Position numbers and translations under genes: made by a program
In this document: piece after piece, positions 15,862 through 24,178 of the stretch
How positions within the stretch are numbered: the first letter of the stretch is position 1
Layout: every line of letters begins with the position of its first letter
The notes under the pieces: generated by a model
Seen by the model: the letters and a program-made list of their open reading frames with translations, nothing else
What the model was told of the DNA's origin: nothing
Databases searched by the model: none
From: Bacteroidales bacterium
Lineage (GTDB): Bacteria > Bacteroidota > Bacteroidia > Bacteroidales > UBA932
Length of the DNA: 42,350 bases
Direction: 5' to 3'
NCBI GenBank assembly: GCA_017554305.1
Contig: JAFZIN010000004.1
Coordinates: forward strand, 1-42,350

Positions 15862-17037
15862 ATGGCAGAAGTTGATAAAATATTTGACGGCATCAGGCCC
15901 TATTATGACAGCGAGATTCCTTCTTCAATAGAGAGGATGAAGAAACATCCTTATTTGGAGGAGATTGCTAACTTCCTTAAAATCAAGGGAGGAGTAGAGC
16001 ACCTTGTTAATATGTTATCTGCCTGCAAGACGGTAGACGATTTCCAGGAGAAGATTATGGTTCTGGTGGTTACCACCATTCTGGAGCATACCTCCAACGG
16101 CGTTACCCATTCCGGTTTGCACTACTTCTCCGGAGACCGCAAGCATCTGATTATCACCAATCACAGAGACATTGTACTGGATTCCGCCATTATTCAGTTA
16201 ATCCTCCATACCCACAAGGTTACAACTACTGAGATTGCCGTGGGAGACAACCTAATTACATCTCAGTTCATTGAGGATGTGGCGCGTTCCAACAAAATGA
16301 TAAAGGTTACCAGAAGTTCTTCACCAAGAGAGGTTTACAACTCCTCAATGCTGCTTTCAAAGTATATCCGTCACAATGTGGCCTCCCAAACGAGTTCAAT
16401 CTGGATTGCGCAGCGTAACGGACGTACAAAGGACGGCTTTGACCAGACGGAGCAGGGACTGCTTAAGATGCTGGAGATGAGCGGCAAAGGTGACTTCATT
16501 ACAGATATGGACGAGCTGAGCATTATGCCGGTTGCCATATCTTACGAGTTTGAGCCTTGTGATGCCTTAAAGACCAGAGAGTTATACGTTTCCCGCAGGT
16601 GCAGGTACGTTAAGGAGGAGGGAGAGGATCTTCACAGCATCATTACCGGAATTGCTCTGTGGAAGGGCGGAATTCACATAGACTTTACGGAACCTATTAA
16701 AACTGAACAGATTGCATCCTGTGCAGCCTTCTCAAAGAACGAGAGGTTTGTTGAACTGGGCAAGATTATAGATAAGAGAATTCACTCTTACTTTAAACTC
16801 TGGCCTAACAACTTCATAGCCTACGATCTTCTTATGGCTGAGGAAAACATTGAGCCTGAGTTCTTTGCAGAGTATTCATCACAGCAGAAGAACGCCTTTG
16901 AGGCCCACATGGAAAAGCAGCTCTCATACATTGAGTCTCACGCCTGTCCTATTGACGGAGAGGAGTGGAACCGTTCAGAACTCAGGGAGATATTCCTGAA
17001 CATCTACGCAAACCCTGTAAGGGCTTCCTTAAAGTAA
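15862..17037 (+). CDS. Glycerolipid acyltransferase-like (PlsB/PlsC-type) protein
   Basis: The 391-residue protein carries an acyltransferase-like block: TNHRDIVLDS at residues 99-108 (motif I, His101 and Asp107), SIWIAQRNGRTKDG (motif III-like), and IMPVAISYEFEPCD. This fits the lysophospholipid/glycerol-phosphate acyltransferase superfamily. Relatives in Bacteroidota are usually annotated 1-acyl-sn-glycerol-3-phosphate acyltransferase. Motif I has five residues between His and Asp rather than the usual four. No clear membrane segment is seen, so it is probably peripheral. It is likely cotranscribed with the QueA-like gene. The substrate is uncertain. Confidence 0.78.
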   Translation: MAEVDKIFDGIRPYYDSEIPSSIERMKKHPYLEEIANFLKIKGGVEHLVNMLSACKTVDDFQEKIMVLVVTTILEHTSNGVTHSGLHYFSGDRKHLIITNHRDIVLDSAIIQLILHTHKVTTTEIAVGDNLITSQFIEDVARSNKMIKVTRSSSPREVYNSSMLLSKYIRHNVASQTSSIWIAQRNGRTKDGFDQTEQGLLKMLEMSGKGDFITDMDELSIMPVAISYEFEPCDALKTRELYVSRRCRYVKEEGEDLHSIITGIALWKGGIHIDFTEPIKTEQIASCAAFSKNERFVELGKIIDKRIHSYFKLWPNNFIAYDLLMAEENIEPEFFAEYSSQQKNAFEAHMEKQLSYIESHACPIDGEEWNRSELREIFLNIYANPVRASLK

Positions 17038-17086
17038 CCGTAAGCGGTTGCCGCACCATTGATAAATAATTGAAAAACAAAAAGAT

Positions 17087-19162
17087 ATGAAAAAGATTCT
17101 TATTGCCGTACTGTTTCTGTTCACATTAGTTCCTTTTGCAAAGGCAGATGAGGGAATGTGGCTTCCGCTTCTCATTGGGCAGAGGATAGGTGATATGCAG
17201 GCAAAGGGTTGCCGTCTTACGGCAGAAGATATTTACAGTGTAAATCAGGCCTCTCTGAAGGATGCGGTTGTTCTCTTTGGCGGGGGATGTACGGGAGAGC
17301 TGGTATCCAATGAGGGACTGCTCTTTACAAACCACCACTGCGGTTACAGTTACATTCAGAAGCACAGCAGCGTTGAACATGATTACCTTAAGGATGGTTT
17401 CTGGGCAATGAACCGTTCTCAGGAACTTCCTAATAAAGGGCTCACTGTAAGTTTCTTAGACAGGATGGAGGATGTTACGGAGCAGGTTCTTAAAGGCTAC
17501 AACGCTTCCATGACGGAGAAACAGAGAGATTCCGTTATAAGAGTAAACTCAAAAGAGCTGATCAAGAAGGCTGTTGAGGGCGGTAAAGGGCTGAAAGCCA
17601 ACGTGGAGGCGCTCTATTACGGTAACCAGTTCTTCCTCTTTGTTTTCCGCGTGTTTACAGATGTACGTCTGGTGGGTGCTCCACCTTCCTCTATAGGTAA
17701 GTTTGGCGGAGATACAGATAACTGGATGTGGCCGCGCCATACGGGAGACTTTTCAATCTTCAGAATCTACGCAGATAAGGATAACAATCCTGCCTCATAC
17801 TCAGAGGATAACGTGCCTTACACCCCTAAGAAATTCTTTAAAATTTCCAGAGCGGGAGTTAAGGAGGGAGACTTTACATTCGTGTACGGCTGCCCTGGAA
17901 GCACAAAGGAGTATGTGGTAAGTGACGATGTTGAGTATGTGGCTCTGGTTTCAGACCCGGAAAAGATTGCACTGCGTACTGCAAGGCTGGATATAATGAA
18001 AAAGTATATGGCTCAGAGCCAGAAGGTTAGAATACAGTATTCTTCAAAGGCGGCAAATGTCTCCAACGCCTGGAAGAAGTGGCAGGGGGAGTCAAAGGGC
18101 ATCCTTAAGATGAAAACTATCGAGAAGAAAAAGGAGTATGAGAAACGCTTTAAAGAGTGGGCAAAAGGGACTGAATATGACAAAGTTGTGGAGCAGCTGG
18201 AGGCTCTTTATGCGGCTAAGAAGCCGTATAACTATGCATACGAGTACTATTCTGAGACAATCAGAACCATTGAGTTACTGCAACTTGCGTATAGGGTAAA
18301 GTCTCTCTTCCAACTCAAGGATCCTAAGGGGGCAAAAGCTTTGGCTGAGACTTTCTACAAGGATTACTACCAACCTATTGATATGGAGTGCTTTGTGGCC
18401 AGTGTAAAGGCTTTTGACAGCAAGATGACAGATGAGTTCAAGCCAGAATTCTTTAAGGAGAAAATGAAGGAGTTCGGCAGTGCGGAGGAGTATTGCAAGT
18501 ATCTGTACAGCAACTCTTTGTTTACAGATTTGGATAAGATAACGGCCCTTACGGAAGATGATATTCAGAAGATGGCGGATGACCCTGCAAACCAGCTTTA
18601 TGACGCCTTTAACAACTGGTATCAGAAGAGTTTGAGGCCTGTGTTGCTGGGTATAAATTCAGAGATAAACCTCTGCTACAGAAAATATATGAGGGGCCAG
18701 ATGGAGTTTGAGAAGAACAGGCAGTTCTACCCTGATGCAAACCTCACGCTCAGAGTGGCTTACGGCAATGTGAAGGGTTATTCTCCGGCAGATGCAATCT
18801 ACTATGATCCGGTATCTACCCTCAAGGGTATTATGGAGAAGGATAATCCGGATATCTTTGATTACAATATTCCTCAGAAACTCAGGGATATATACGCAGA
18901 GGGCGGGCATGAAAAACAGCCTGTATGCTTTATTGCAACCAACCATACAACCGGCGGAAATTCAGGCTCTCCGGTACTCAATGCAGACGGCAATCTCATT
19001 GGAATCAACTTTGACCGCGTGTGGGAGGGAACTATGAGCGATATTGTTTACGACCCGGAGGTTTGCAGAAATATCTCTTTGGATATCAGATATTTGCTTT
19101 TTAATATAGAGCAGATAGGGGGTGCGGGATACCTCTTTAATGAGATGGTATTTGTAGATTAG
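17087..19162 (+). CDS. S46-family dipeptidyl-peptidase, DPP11-like (Asp/Glu-specific)
   Basis: The 691-residue protein has a signal peptide (residues 1-20, cleavage near AKA-DEG) and the S46 layout. The catalytic His lies in LFTNHHCGY (His83/84), a long helical insertion spans about 290-520, and the nucleophile Ser626 is in GGNSGSPV. S46 enzymes release dipeptides from peptide N-termini in the periplasm. In characterised S46 enzymes the residue 18 positions after the Ser sets P1 preference: Arg in DPP11 (Asp/Glu), Gly in DPP7 (hydrophobic). Here it is Arg644 (NFDRVWEG), so acidic specificity is inferred. This fits an organism living on peptides. It ends tail-to-tail with the next gene, overlapping by 4 bases. 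Confidence 0.93.
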   Translation: MKKILIAVLFLFTLVPFAKADEGMWLPLLIGQRIGDMQAKGCRLTAEDIYSVNQASLKDAVVLFGGGCTGELVSNEGLLFTNHHCGYSYIQKHSSVEHDYLKDGFWAMNRSQELPNKGLTVSFLDRMEDVTEQVLKGYNASMTEKQRDSVIRVNSKELIKKAVEGGKGLKANVEALYYGNQFFLFVFRVFTDVRLVGAPPSSIGKFGGDTDNWMWPRHTGDFSIFRIYADKDNNPASYSEDNVPYTPKKFFKISRAGVKEGDFTFVYGCPGSTKEYVVSDDVEYVALVSDPEKIALRTARLDIMKKYMAQSQKVRIQYSSKAANVSNAWKKWQGESKGILKMKTIEKKKEYEKRFKEWAKGTEYDKVVEQLEALYAAKKPYNYAYEYYSETIRTIELLQLAYRVKSLFQLKDPKGAKALAETFYKDYYQPIDMECFVASVKAFDSKMTDEFKPEFFKEKMKEFGSAEEYCKYLYSNSLFTDLDKITALTEDDIQKMADDPANQLYDAFNNWYQKSLRPVLLGINSEINLCYRKYMRGQMEFEKNRQFYPDANLTLRVAYGNVKGYSPADAIYYDPVSTLKGIMEKDNPDIFDYNIPQKLRDIYAEGGHEKQPVCFIATNHTTGGNSGSPVLNADGNLIGINFDRVWEGTMSDIVYDPEVCRNISLDIRYLLFNIEQIGGAGYLFNEMVFVD

Positions 19163-20982
19163 AAGGAGTAGGTATATCCCAGAATAAAGTACCTTCTGTT
19201 AAGGTTGCCCTTTTCCAACCAGATGTGCTTGCCGTCTTCTGAATCAAAGCGGGTGGCGGTCATCTTGTCCAGTAACCCCTTGCCTTCCAGAAAGAAAGAG
19301 TGCTTCTTGTACTTTTTCTCCACCTTTACGTTCAGGCCGTGGTAGTTGTTGGTTCTGTAGTAGGCAATCTTTCTGTCAGATTTGAAGGTGTATTGAACAG
19401 AGGCTTTCCAGTCTTTGTTGAACTTGTAGGCTGCATCAAAACTGAAGTTCCAGTAGATATCCTCTTTCTTCTTCTCTGAAGAGTAGTTTTTCTGACGGTA
19501 ACTAAAGAAGAGAACTTCCCCGTTTACAGAGAGTTTCCTGTTGTTATATCCCGTTTTCATACCCACTCTGTGAGTAATGCTGTGACGATTGTTAACCCAG
19601 GTAAATATGGTGATTTTGCGTCCAGTTGTGGTATCTACGTAGAAGGTCTCCTCTATCTCCCTCTCATTGTGTGTGTACCTATAGTTGAAGGTAAGGTAGG
19701 AGTATTTGTGACTGTGTGTGTATGAGAGAGTTGTGGTGTTGGTTACGGAGTGCTTGAGGTTAGGGTCTCCCTTAATAATCTGATTGTCATAATCTCCCTC
19801 TCTGGGGTACCAGCAGATCTGCTTGTATGAAGGTCTCTTTATGGAGTGGGTGGAAGAGAGCGTGACCTTGTTGCGTTCGTTAAACTTAAATGAAAAGTTC
19901 TGTTCGTAAAGCACTACCGGATGGTCATCAAACTTAATTTTCTGCTTGTTGTCCTTGTCTGTAAGCCTGTCTGCAAAGTGCTCCAGGGTGTATTTTACGT
20001 TGAACTGGAACTTTTTGACAGTATAGTCCAAACCGGCGTAGTTGCGGATTGTGAGGGTCAGATACCTGAAGTCTTCCGCCAATGAGGTGCTGTCTACCCA
20101 AACTTCATTCACGTATCTCTCTCCGCAGTATTTGTCTCTTATGTGATAGAGGTTTACGGAGGTTCCAAAATCCCACTTCATCCTCTTAACTCCCAGCGGT
20201 TCTGATAGTTTGAGAGAAAGGGACGGAGTAAAATTCTCTGTACGGCTTCCGGGGCGCAGGCGGTAGAGCGTGTAGGTATAAGGGTCCTTCTGGTCATAAA
20301 GGAACCACTTTGATATCCTGTAGTTTCTTATATGTGAGGCATCTGTTCTGAAAATGAGAGCGTTACCATTCCCAAATTTATGGGTCAGCAGAAAGTAGGA
20401 GAGGGTTTTATTGTTGACTATTCTCTCATCGTTGATCTTAGCATTTGCGCTGTAATCATATTCATCCAGGTCCAGAATATCCAGAACGGAGACGTTAGTA
20501 AAAACATCTGAGTGTAAGAAATTGTTGGAAATAAAGGCTTTATATGAGGTCTGGCTCTTTTCTTTCCAGTTCATCTCGGTGGAGAAATCTCCCTTTGTAT
20601 CTCTGTTTCTGGAGAATTTGAATCTTAGTTTGGTGGCCATATTTTTATCGTCATCCAAATCTACGATTGTTCTTCTGGAGTCTTTGGTCATCATCTCCTG
20701 GCCTCCGGAGGCCTTTATTACTGCGGAAAATTCGCCCTTTCTGTACTTTAGCGTTCCACCTCCAAATAGCTCATGATGAGGAAGATCTGAGTTGTCATTC
20801 TTCTCTGTATGCTTTCTGAAATTCCACCCGCCTCTGATGAATACCTCTCCGTTCCACTTCCCCTTAAGGGTGGCGGGAGTGGTTGCCTTTAAGGTGTCTT
20901 TTCCCTGGGACAGAGCGCAGAGAGGCAGCACAATAAGTGCAACAGAAAGAAGAAAGGCTCTATGTGTCAACTTCTTATTCAT
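19159..20982 (-). CDS. Outer-membrane beta-barrel protein
   Basis: The 607-residue protein starts with a signal peptide (LLSVALIVLPLCALSQG). Its many alternating aromatic/polar segments are typical of beta-strands of a large barrel, and it ends YFILGYTYSF with a terminal Phe, the usual outer-membrane assembly signal. It resembles the barrel part of TonB-dependent-receptor-like proteins, but I see no plug domain or TonB box. No substrate can be proposed. A -7 promoter box (21020-21027) precedes it, back-to-back with that of the glycerophosphodiesterase gene. Its 3' end overlaps the S46 peptidase gene by 4 bases. Confidence 0.8.
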   Translation of the reverse strand: MNKKLTHRAFLLSVALIVLPLCALSQGKDTLKATTPATLKGKWNGEVFIRGGWNFRKHTEKNDNSDLPHHELFGGGTLKYRKGEFSAVIKASGGQEMMTKDSRRTIVDLDDDKNMATKLRFKFSRNRDTKGDFSTEMNWKEKSQTSYKAFISNNFLHSDVFTNVSVLDILDLDEYDYSANAKINDERIVNNKTLSYFLLTHKFGNGNALIFRTDASHIRNYRISKWFLYDQKDPYTYTLYRLRPGSRTENFTPSLSLKLSEPLGVKRMKWDFGTSVNLYHIRDKYCGERYVNEVWVDSTSLAEDFRYLTLTIRNYAGLDYTVKKFQFNVKYTLEHFADRLTDKDNKQKIKFDDHPVVLYEQNFSFKFNERNKVTLSSTHSIKRPSYKQICWYPREGDYDNQIIKGDPNLKHSVTNTTTLSYTHSHKYSYLTFNYRYTHNEREIEETFYVDTTTGRKITIFTWVNNRHSITHRVGMKTGYNNRKLSVNGEVLFFSYRQKNYSSEKKKEDIYWNFSFDAAYKFNKDWKASVQYTFKSDRKIAYYRTNNYHGLNVKVEKKYKKHSFFLEGKGLLDKMTATRFDSEDGKHIWLEKGNLNRRYFILGYTYSF

Positions 20983-21019
20983 CCTGGAGGGAAATGGGAT
21001 CCAATGCGTTTTACTTTGG

Positions 21020-21038
21020 CAAAAATAGATTAAATTTG
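21020..21038. promoter_or_regulatory. Back-to-back -7 boxes for divergent genes
   Basis: The minus strand reads TATTTTTG (21020-21027) toward the barrel gene (start 20982). The plus strand reads TAAATTTG (21031-21038) toward the glycerophosphodiesterase (start 21055). Both fit TAnnTTTG and lie only three bases apart, so the two promoters must compete for polymerase. No -33 TTTG is at the ideal distance. Confidence 0.5.
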
Positions 21039-21054
21039 CTTATAATTTAATTTT

Positions 21055-21885
21055 ATGGCAACAAAAAAGTTTCTCTCCAAGTCAGTTTTAATGCTGGCTG
21101 TAACGCTTTCTCTGATATTTGCAGGTTCAACTGATACTCTTGCACAAAAGCGTGATATTCAGATTATAGCCCATAGGGGATACTGGAATGTGAACGGTAA
21201 CTGGAACGGCAATACCGCCACTCCTCAGAACTCTCTGGCCTCACTTAAGGCGGCAGACAGCATAGGGGTCTTTGGAAGCGAGTTTGACGTAAACATGACC
21301 TCAGACGGCGGTCTGGTAATCTGCCACGGCCCAAAGATCGTTTCACTGGCAGACGTACAGAAGGAGACCTTTGAAACCGTTAGAAACGAGAGACTTTCAA
21401 ACGGAGAGAGGGTGCCTTCACTGGACGAGTACCTCTCCCTCTTTAAGAAACTCAACATAAAGCCTGTTCTGGAGGTTAAGGAACACTACCTGGATAAGGC
21501 GGGTAATCTGCCTGATTTTGACAAGATTGCAAAGGCCATAAAGAAGCACGGAATAGATAGGAAAACCCTCACCATAATCTCCTTCAGCCTGGAGGTTTGC
21601 AAGGCGGCCGTAAAGAAGTTCCCAAAGACTATGGTTCAGTACCTTGGAGGAGAGAAGAGCCCGGAAGAACTCTATGAACTGGGAATCATGGGCTTGGACT
21701 ATCACTACTCCATATTTGACAAAAATCCGGATTGGGTGGAGCGTGCGCACAACCTGGGTATGGTTGTAAATGTCTGGACCGTAGATAAAACGGCCGATAT
21801 TGAGCGCATGGTTAAGCTGGGCGTGGATCAGATAACCACCAACTACCCGGTTAGGGCAACAAAGATTGTTGAGGAGAACAAATGA
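21055..21885 (+). CDS. Secreted glycerophosphodiester phosphodiesterase
   Basis: The 276-residue protein has a signal peptide (hydrophobic residues 11-23, cleavage near LAQ-KRD) and a GDPD TIM-barrel domain. His40-Arg41 in AHRGYW, Glu76 and Asp78 in SEFDVNMTSDG, His91 in CHGP, and Glu in VLEVKE are the expected catalytic and metal-binding residues. It hydrolyses glycerophosphodiesters to glycerol 3-phosphate and an alcohol in the periplasm. The usual PENT motif reads PQNS (residues 57-60). A 9-residue Asn/Trp/Gly insertion follows HRGYW. It overlaps the PncC gene by ATGA, so the two are translationally coupled. Confidence 0.93.
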   Translation: MATKKFLSKSVLMLAVTLSLIFAGSTDTLAQKRDIQIIAHRGYWNVNGNWNGNTATPQNSLASLKAADSIGVFGSEFDVNMTSDGGLVICHGPKIVSLADVQKETFETVRNERLSNGERVPSLDEYLSLFKKLNIKPVLEVKEHYLDKAGNLPDFDKIAKAIKKHGIDRKTLTIISFSLEVCKAAVKKFPKTMVQYLGGEKSPEELYELGIMGLDYHYSIFDKNPDWVERAHNLGMVVNVWTVDKTADIERMVKLGVDQITTNYPVRATKIVEENK

Positions 21886-22382
21886 TGACTACAGAGGAAC
21901 TCAATTTAAAGCTATCCAAAATACTTGTAAGAAAGAGACTTACAATAGGTACCTGTGAATCCTGCACCGCGGGTAGAATTGCCTCCGCACTTACAAGTCT
22001 TGACGGAGCCTCCAGATACTTCAGAGGCTCAATTCTGACATACGCTACAGAGCTTAAAACCAAGCTGTTGGGAATAGCAGCAGAGCAGATAGAAAAGCAT
22101 GATGTAGTAAGCTCTTACGTGGCAAAAAAGATGGCCCTTGCGGCCCTTTCTATTCTTGAAACTGATATTGCGATAGGTATAACGGGCTATGCAGGAGCCA
22201 CCGGCGGCACTTTGGTCTCACCGGCCGGAACTGTCTGGATTGCAGCGGCATTCAAAGGGAAAGACCCTTGTGCAAAACCAAAGGTTTACACAAAGGTCCT
22301 TCATCTTTCCGGCAACCGATTGGAGAACTTAACCGGTGCGGTTAATGCATCACTGCAATTGGTTCTCCGTTACTTACTATAA
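21882..22382 (+). CDS. Stand-alone CinA C-terminal (PncC) domain protein
   Basis: The 166-residue protein matches only the nicotinamide-nucleotide amidase domain: [62 protein letters not shown]. Compared with the domain in the full CinA at 11002, AESCTGG is CESCTAG and GIAGPDGG is [11 protein letters not shown]. Substrate use may therefore differ. The start overlaps the glycerophosphodiesterase stop (ATGA at 21882), and the 3' end overlaps the convergent hbd gene by 13 bases. It is a probable NMN deamidase; catalytic competence is not certain. Confidence 0.82.
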   Translation: MMTTEELNLKLSKILVRKRLTIGTCESCTAGRIASALTSLDGASRYFRGSILTYATELKTKLLGIAAEQIEKHDVVSSYVAKKMALAALSILETDIAIGITGYAGATGGTLVSPAGTVWIAAAFKGKDPCAKPKVYTKVLHLSGNRLENLTGAVNASLQLVLRYLL

Positions 22383-23215
22383 TCGTAGAAGCCCTTGCCG
22401 GTTTTGCGGCCGAGCAAGCCTGCACGTACCATCTTTCTGAGAAGCGGATGAGGACGGTACTTGCTGTCTCCGAACTCGTTGTAGAGAACCTCCATAATAG
22501 CAAGGCATACATCCAAACCAATAAGGTCTCCCAGAGCCAGAGGGCCCATAGGGTGGTTAGCACCCATCTGCATTGCGGCGTCAATCTCCTCCTTGGTTGC
22601 AATGCCGTCTGCAAGAATTCCAACTCCCTCGTTTACAAGAGGAATGAGGATTCTGTTAACAACAAAACCAGGAGCCTCGTTTACAGATACAGGGCACTTG
22701 CCAATAGCCTTTGCAATCTCAACAACCTTATCATGAACCTCCGGGGAGGTAAGCTGTCCCTTAATAACCTCTACAAGTTTCATAAGAGGTACAGGGTTGA
22801 AGAAGTGCATACCAATCACATTCTGAGGTCTTTGTGTAAAGGCTGCAATGGCGGTGATTGAGAGTGAAGAGGTGTTGGATGCCAGAATAGCCTCTGGTTT
22901 GCAGACCTTATCAAGGGTCTCCCAAATCTCTTTCTTTACAGCCATATCCTCGGCTACAACTTCAATTACAAGATCTGCATCTTTGAGGTCATTGTAATCC
23001 ATTGTGTCTTTGATTCTTGCAAGAATCTGATCTTTAACCTCAGCCTCCATCTTTCCCTTCTCAACGCTCTTTGTGAGGAATTTTTCAATAGCCTTGTGAG
23101 CTCTTCCCAGAGAAGCCTCGCTGCGGCCTTTAAGAAGTACATCGTGGCCGGCGGTTGCAAAAGCCTGTGCAATGCCGTGACCCATTGTTCCGTTACCTAC
23201 AACTGCAACTTTCAT
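22370..23215 (-). CDS. hbd: 3-hydroxybutyryl-CoA dehydrogenase
   Basis: The 281-residue enzyme reduces acetoacetyl-CoA to 3-hydroxybutyryl-CoA with NAD(P)H. It has the Rossmann motif [12 protein letters not shown] at residues 5-16, then SNTSSLSI, the catalytic-His motif [15 protein letters not shown], and [11 protein letters not shown]; the C-terminal domain ends [14 protein letters not shown]. Length is the normal 280-290. It is the second gene of a crt-hbd unit that diverges from the lysine operon. It is not needed for the core lysine pathway, but it lets acetoacetyl-CoA made by AtoDA be reduced back toward butyryl-CoA. Confidence 0.95.
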   Translation of the reverse strand: MKVAVVGNGTMGHGIAQAFATAGHDVLLKGRSEASLGRAHKAIEKFLTKSVEKGKMEAEVKDQILARIKDTMDYNDLKDADLVIEVVAEDMAVKKEIWETLDKVCKPEAILASNTSSLSITAIAAFTQRPQNVIGMHFFNPVPLMKLVEVIKGQLTSPEVHDKVVEIAKAIGKCPVSVNEAPGFVVNRILIPLVNEGVGILADGIATKEEIDAAMQMGANHPMGPLALGDLIGLDVCLAIMEVLYNEFGDSKYRPHPLLRKMVRAGLLGRKTGKGFYDYSK

Positions 23216-23251
23216 AATGATAGATTTTTATAAGTGTTTTTTGTTTAGTCT

Positions 23252-24031
23252 CTATTTGTTTTTCCACTCCGCCTCTCTCTTCTCAAAGAAGGCCTTCATT
23301 CCCTCTTTCTGATCTTCTGTTGAGAAACACTCTGCAAAGAGGTTGTTCTCAATGGAAATGGCGGTGTCTATATCTGTCTGCATTCCTCTGTTAATGGCCT
23401 CTTTGCTCAGTTTGAGGGCAATAGGGGCGTTCTTGGCAATGGTTTTGGCAAGAGATTTTGCCTCATCCATAAGTTTCTCCGGCTCTACCACTCTGTTAAC
23501 CAGACCTATGCGCAGAGCCTCATCTGCAACTATAGCCTTGGCGGTGAAGATAATCTCCTTGGCTACGCCCTCTCCCACAATTCTTGGGAGGCGCTGAGTG
23601 CCTGAGAAACCGGGAGTTATACCCAATCCAACCTCCGGCTGACCAATTTTTGCCTTGGCTGAGGCAACGCGGATATCACAACTTAAAGCGAGTTCGCATC
23701 CTCCGCCCAGAGCAAAGCCGTTAATGGCCGCAATGGTTGGTTTTGAGAGGTTTTCAATCTTGCGGAAGACCTTTGAGCCCTGCACTCCGAACTCTTTGCC
23801 CTCAAGGGCGTTCATAGTGCTCATTTGAGAGATGTCTGCACCGGCAACAAAGGCGCGTCCCTCACCGGTGAGAATAACCACTCTAACCTGCTCATCTTTT
23901 TCTATTTGGGTGAATGCATCATCCAACTCTGAGAGAGTCTCGGAGTTGAGGGCGTTCATAGACTGCGGGTTGTTGATCTTAACCGTGCAGATATTGCCCT
24001 CTTTCTCAATAATCAGTGTTTTGTATTCCAT
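23252..24031 (-). CDS. crt: Crotonase / short-chain enoyl-CoA hydratase
   Basis: The 259-residue crotonase-fold enzyme has the oxyanion-hole segments FVAGADI (about 62-68) and INGFALGGGCELALSCD, and both catalytic glutamates: the first in GGGCELAL and the second in GQPEVGLGITPGF. It interconverts 3-hydroxybutyryl-CoA and crotonyl-CoA. Context (hbd downstream after 36 bases, bcd-etf nearby) fixes the C4 role better than sequence alone. It is first in the minus-strand unit, with its -7 box at 24060-24067 and the shared palindrome upstream. Confidence 0.94.
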   Translation of the reverse strand: MEYKTLIIEKEGNICTVKINNPQSMNALNSETLSELDDAFTQIEKDEQVRVVILTGEGRAFVAGADISQMSTMNALEGKEFGVQGSKVFRKIENLSKPTIAAINGFALGGGCELALSCDIRVASAKAKIGQPEVGLGITPGFSGTQRLPRIVGEGVAKEIIFTAKAIVADEALRIGLVNRVVEPEKLMDEAKSLAKTIAKNAPIALKLSKEAINRGMQTDIDTAISIENNLFAECFSTEDQKEGMKAFFEKREAEWKNK

Positions 24032-24059
24032 AGTAGGATATGTCTGTTCTGCTATTTTG

Positions 24060-24067
24060 CAAATTTA
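24060..24067 (-). promoter_or_regulatory. -7 promoter box for crt-hbd
   Basis: TAAATTTG on the minus strand fits TAnnTTTG. The box ends 29 bases before the crt start codon. The 26-bp palindrome begins 20 bases further upstream, where the -33 region should lie. Confidence 0.6.
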
Positions 24068-24086
24068 CCAAAAAATATCCTGAAAT

Positions 24087-24112
24087 AAAATATAACAACG
24101 TTGTTATATTTT
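24087..24112. promoter_or_regulatory. Perfect 26-bp palindrome, candidate operator of the divergent crt-hbd and lysine operons
   Basis: The half-site AAAATATAACAAC (24087-24099) is followed directly by its exact reverse complement (24100-24112). It lies between two divergent -7 boxes (minus at 24060-24067, plus at 24126-24133) and covers the -33 region of the plus promoter. A perfect gapless palindrome of this length is the form expected for a dimeric (TetR- or MarR-like) regulator. A hairpin role is unlikely because there is no loop and no gene ends here. No regulator gene is adjacent. Confidence 0.75.
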
Positions 24113-24125
24113 TCATTTTTTTTAT

Positions 24126-24133
24126 TATATTTG
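24126..24133 (+). promoter_or_regulatory. -7 promoter box for the lysine fermentation operon
   Basis: TATATTTG fits TAnnTTTG. A TTG at 24101-24103, inside the palindrome, lies 22 bases upstream and may serve as the -33 element. Transcription would begin near 24140, about 39 nt before the atoD start. Confidence 0.65.
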
Positions 24134-24178
24134 TATGGTTTACGAAAATGATAGCAATAGATATTTAAACAGTTTATT

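Noticed and set aside
24087-24112. Rho-independent terminator at the palindrome
   Set aside because: The palindrome has no loop, lies between divergent starts and follows no gene end.
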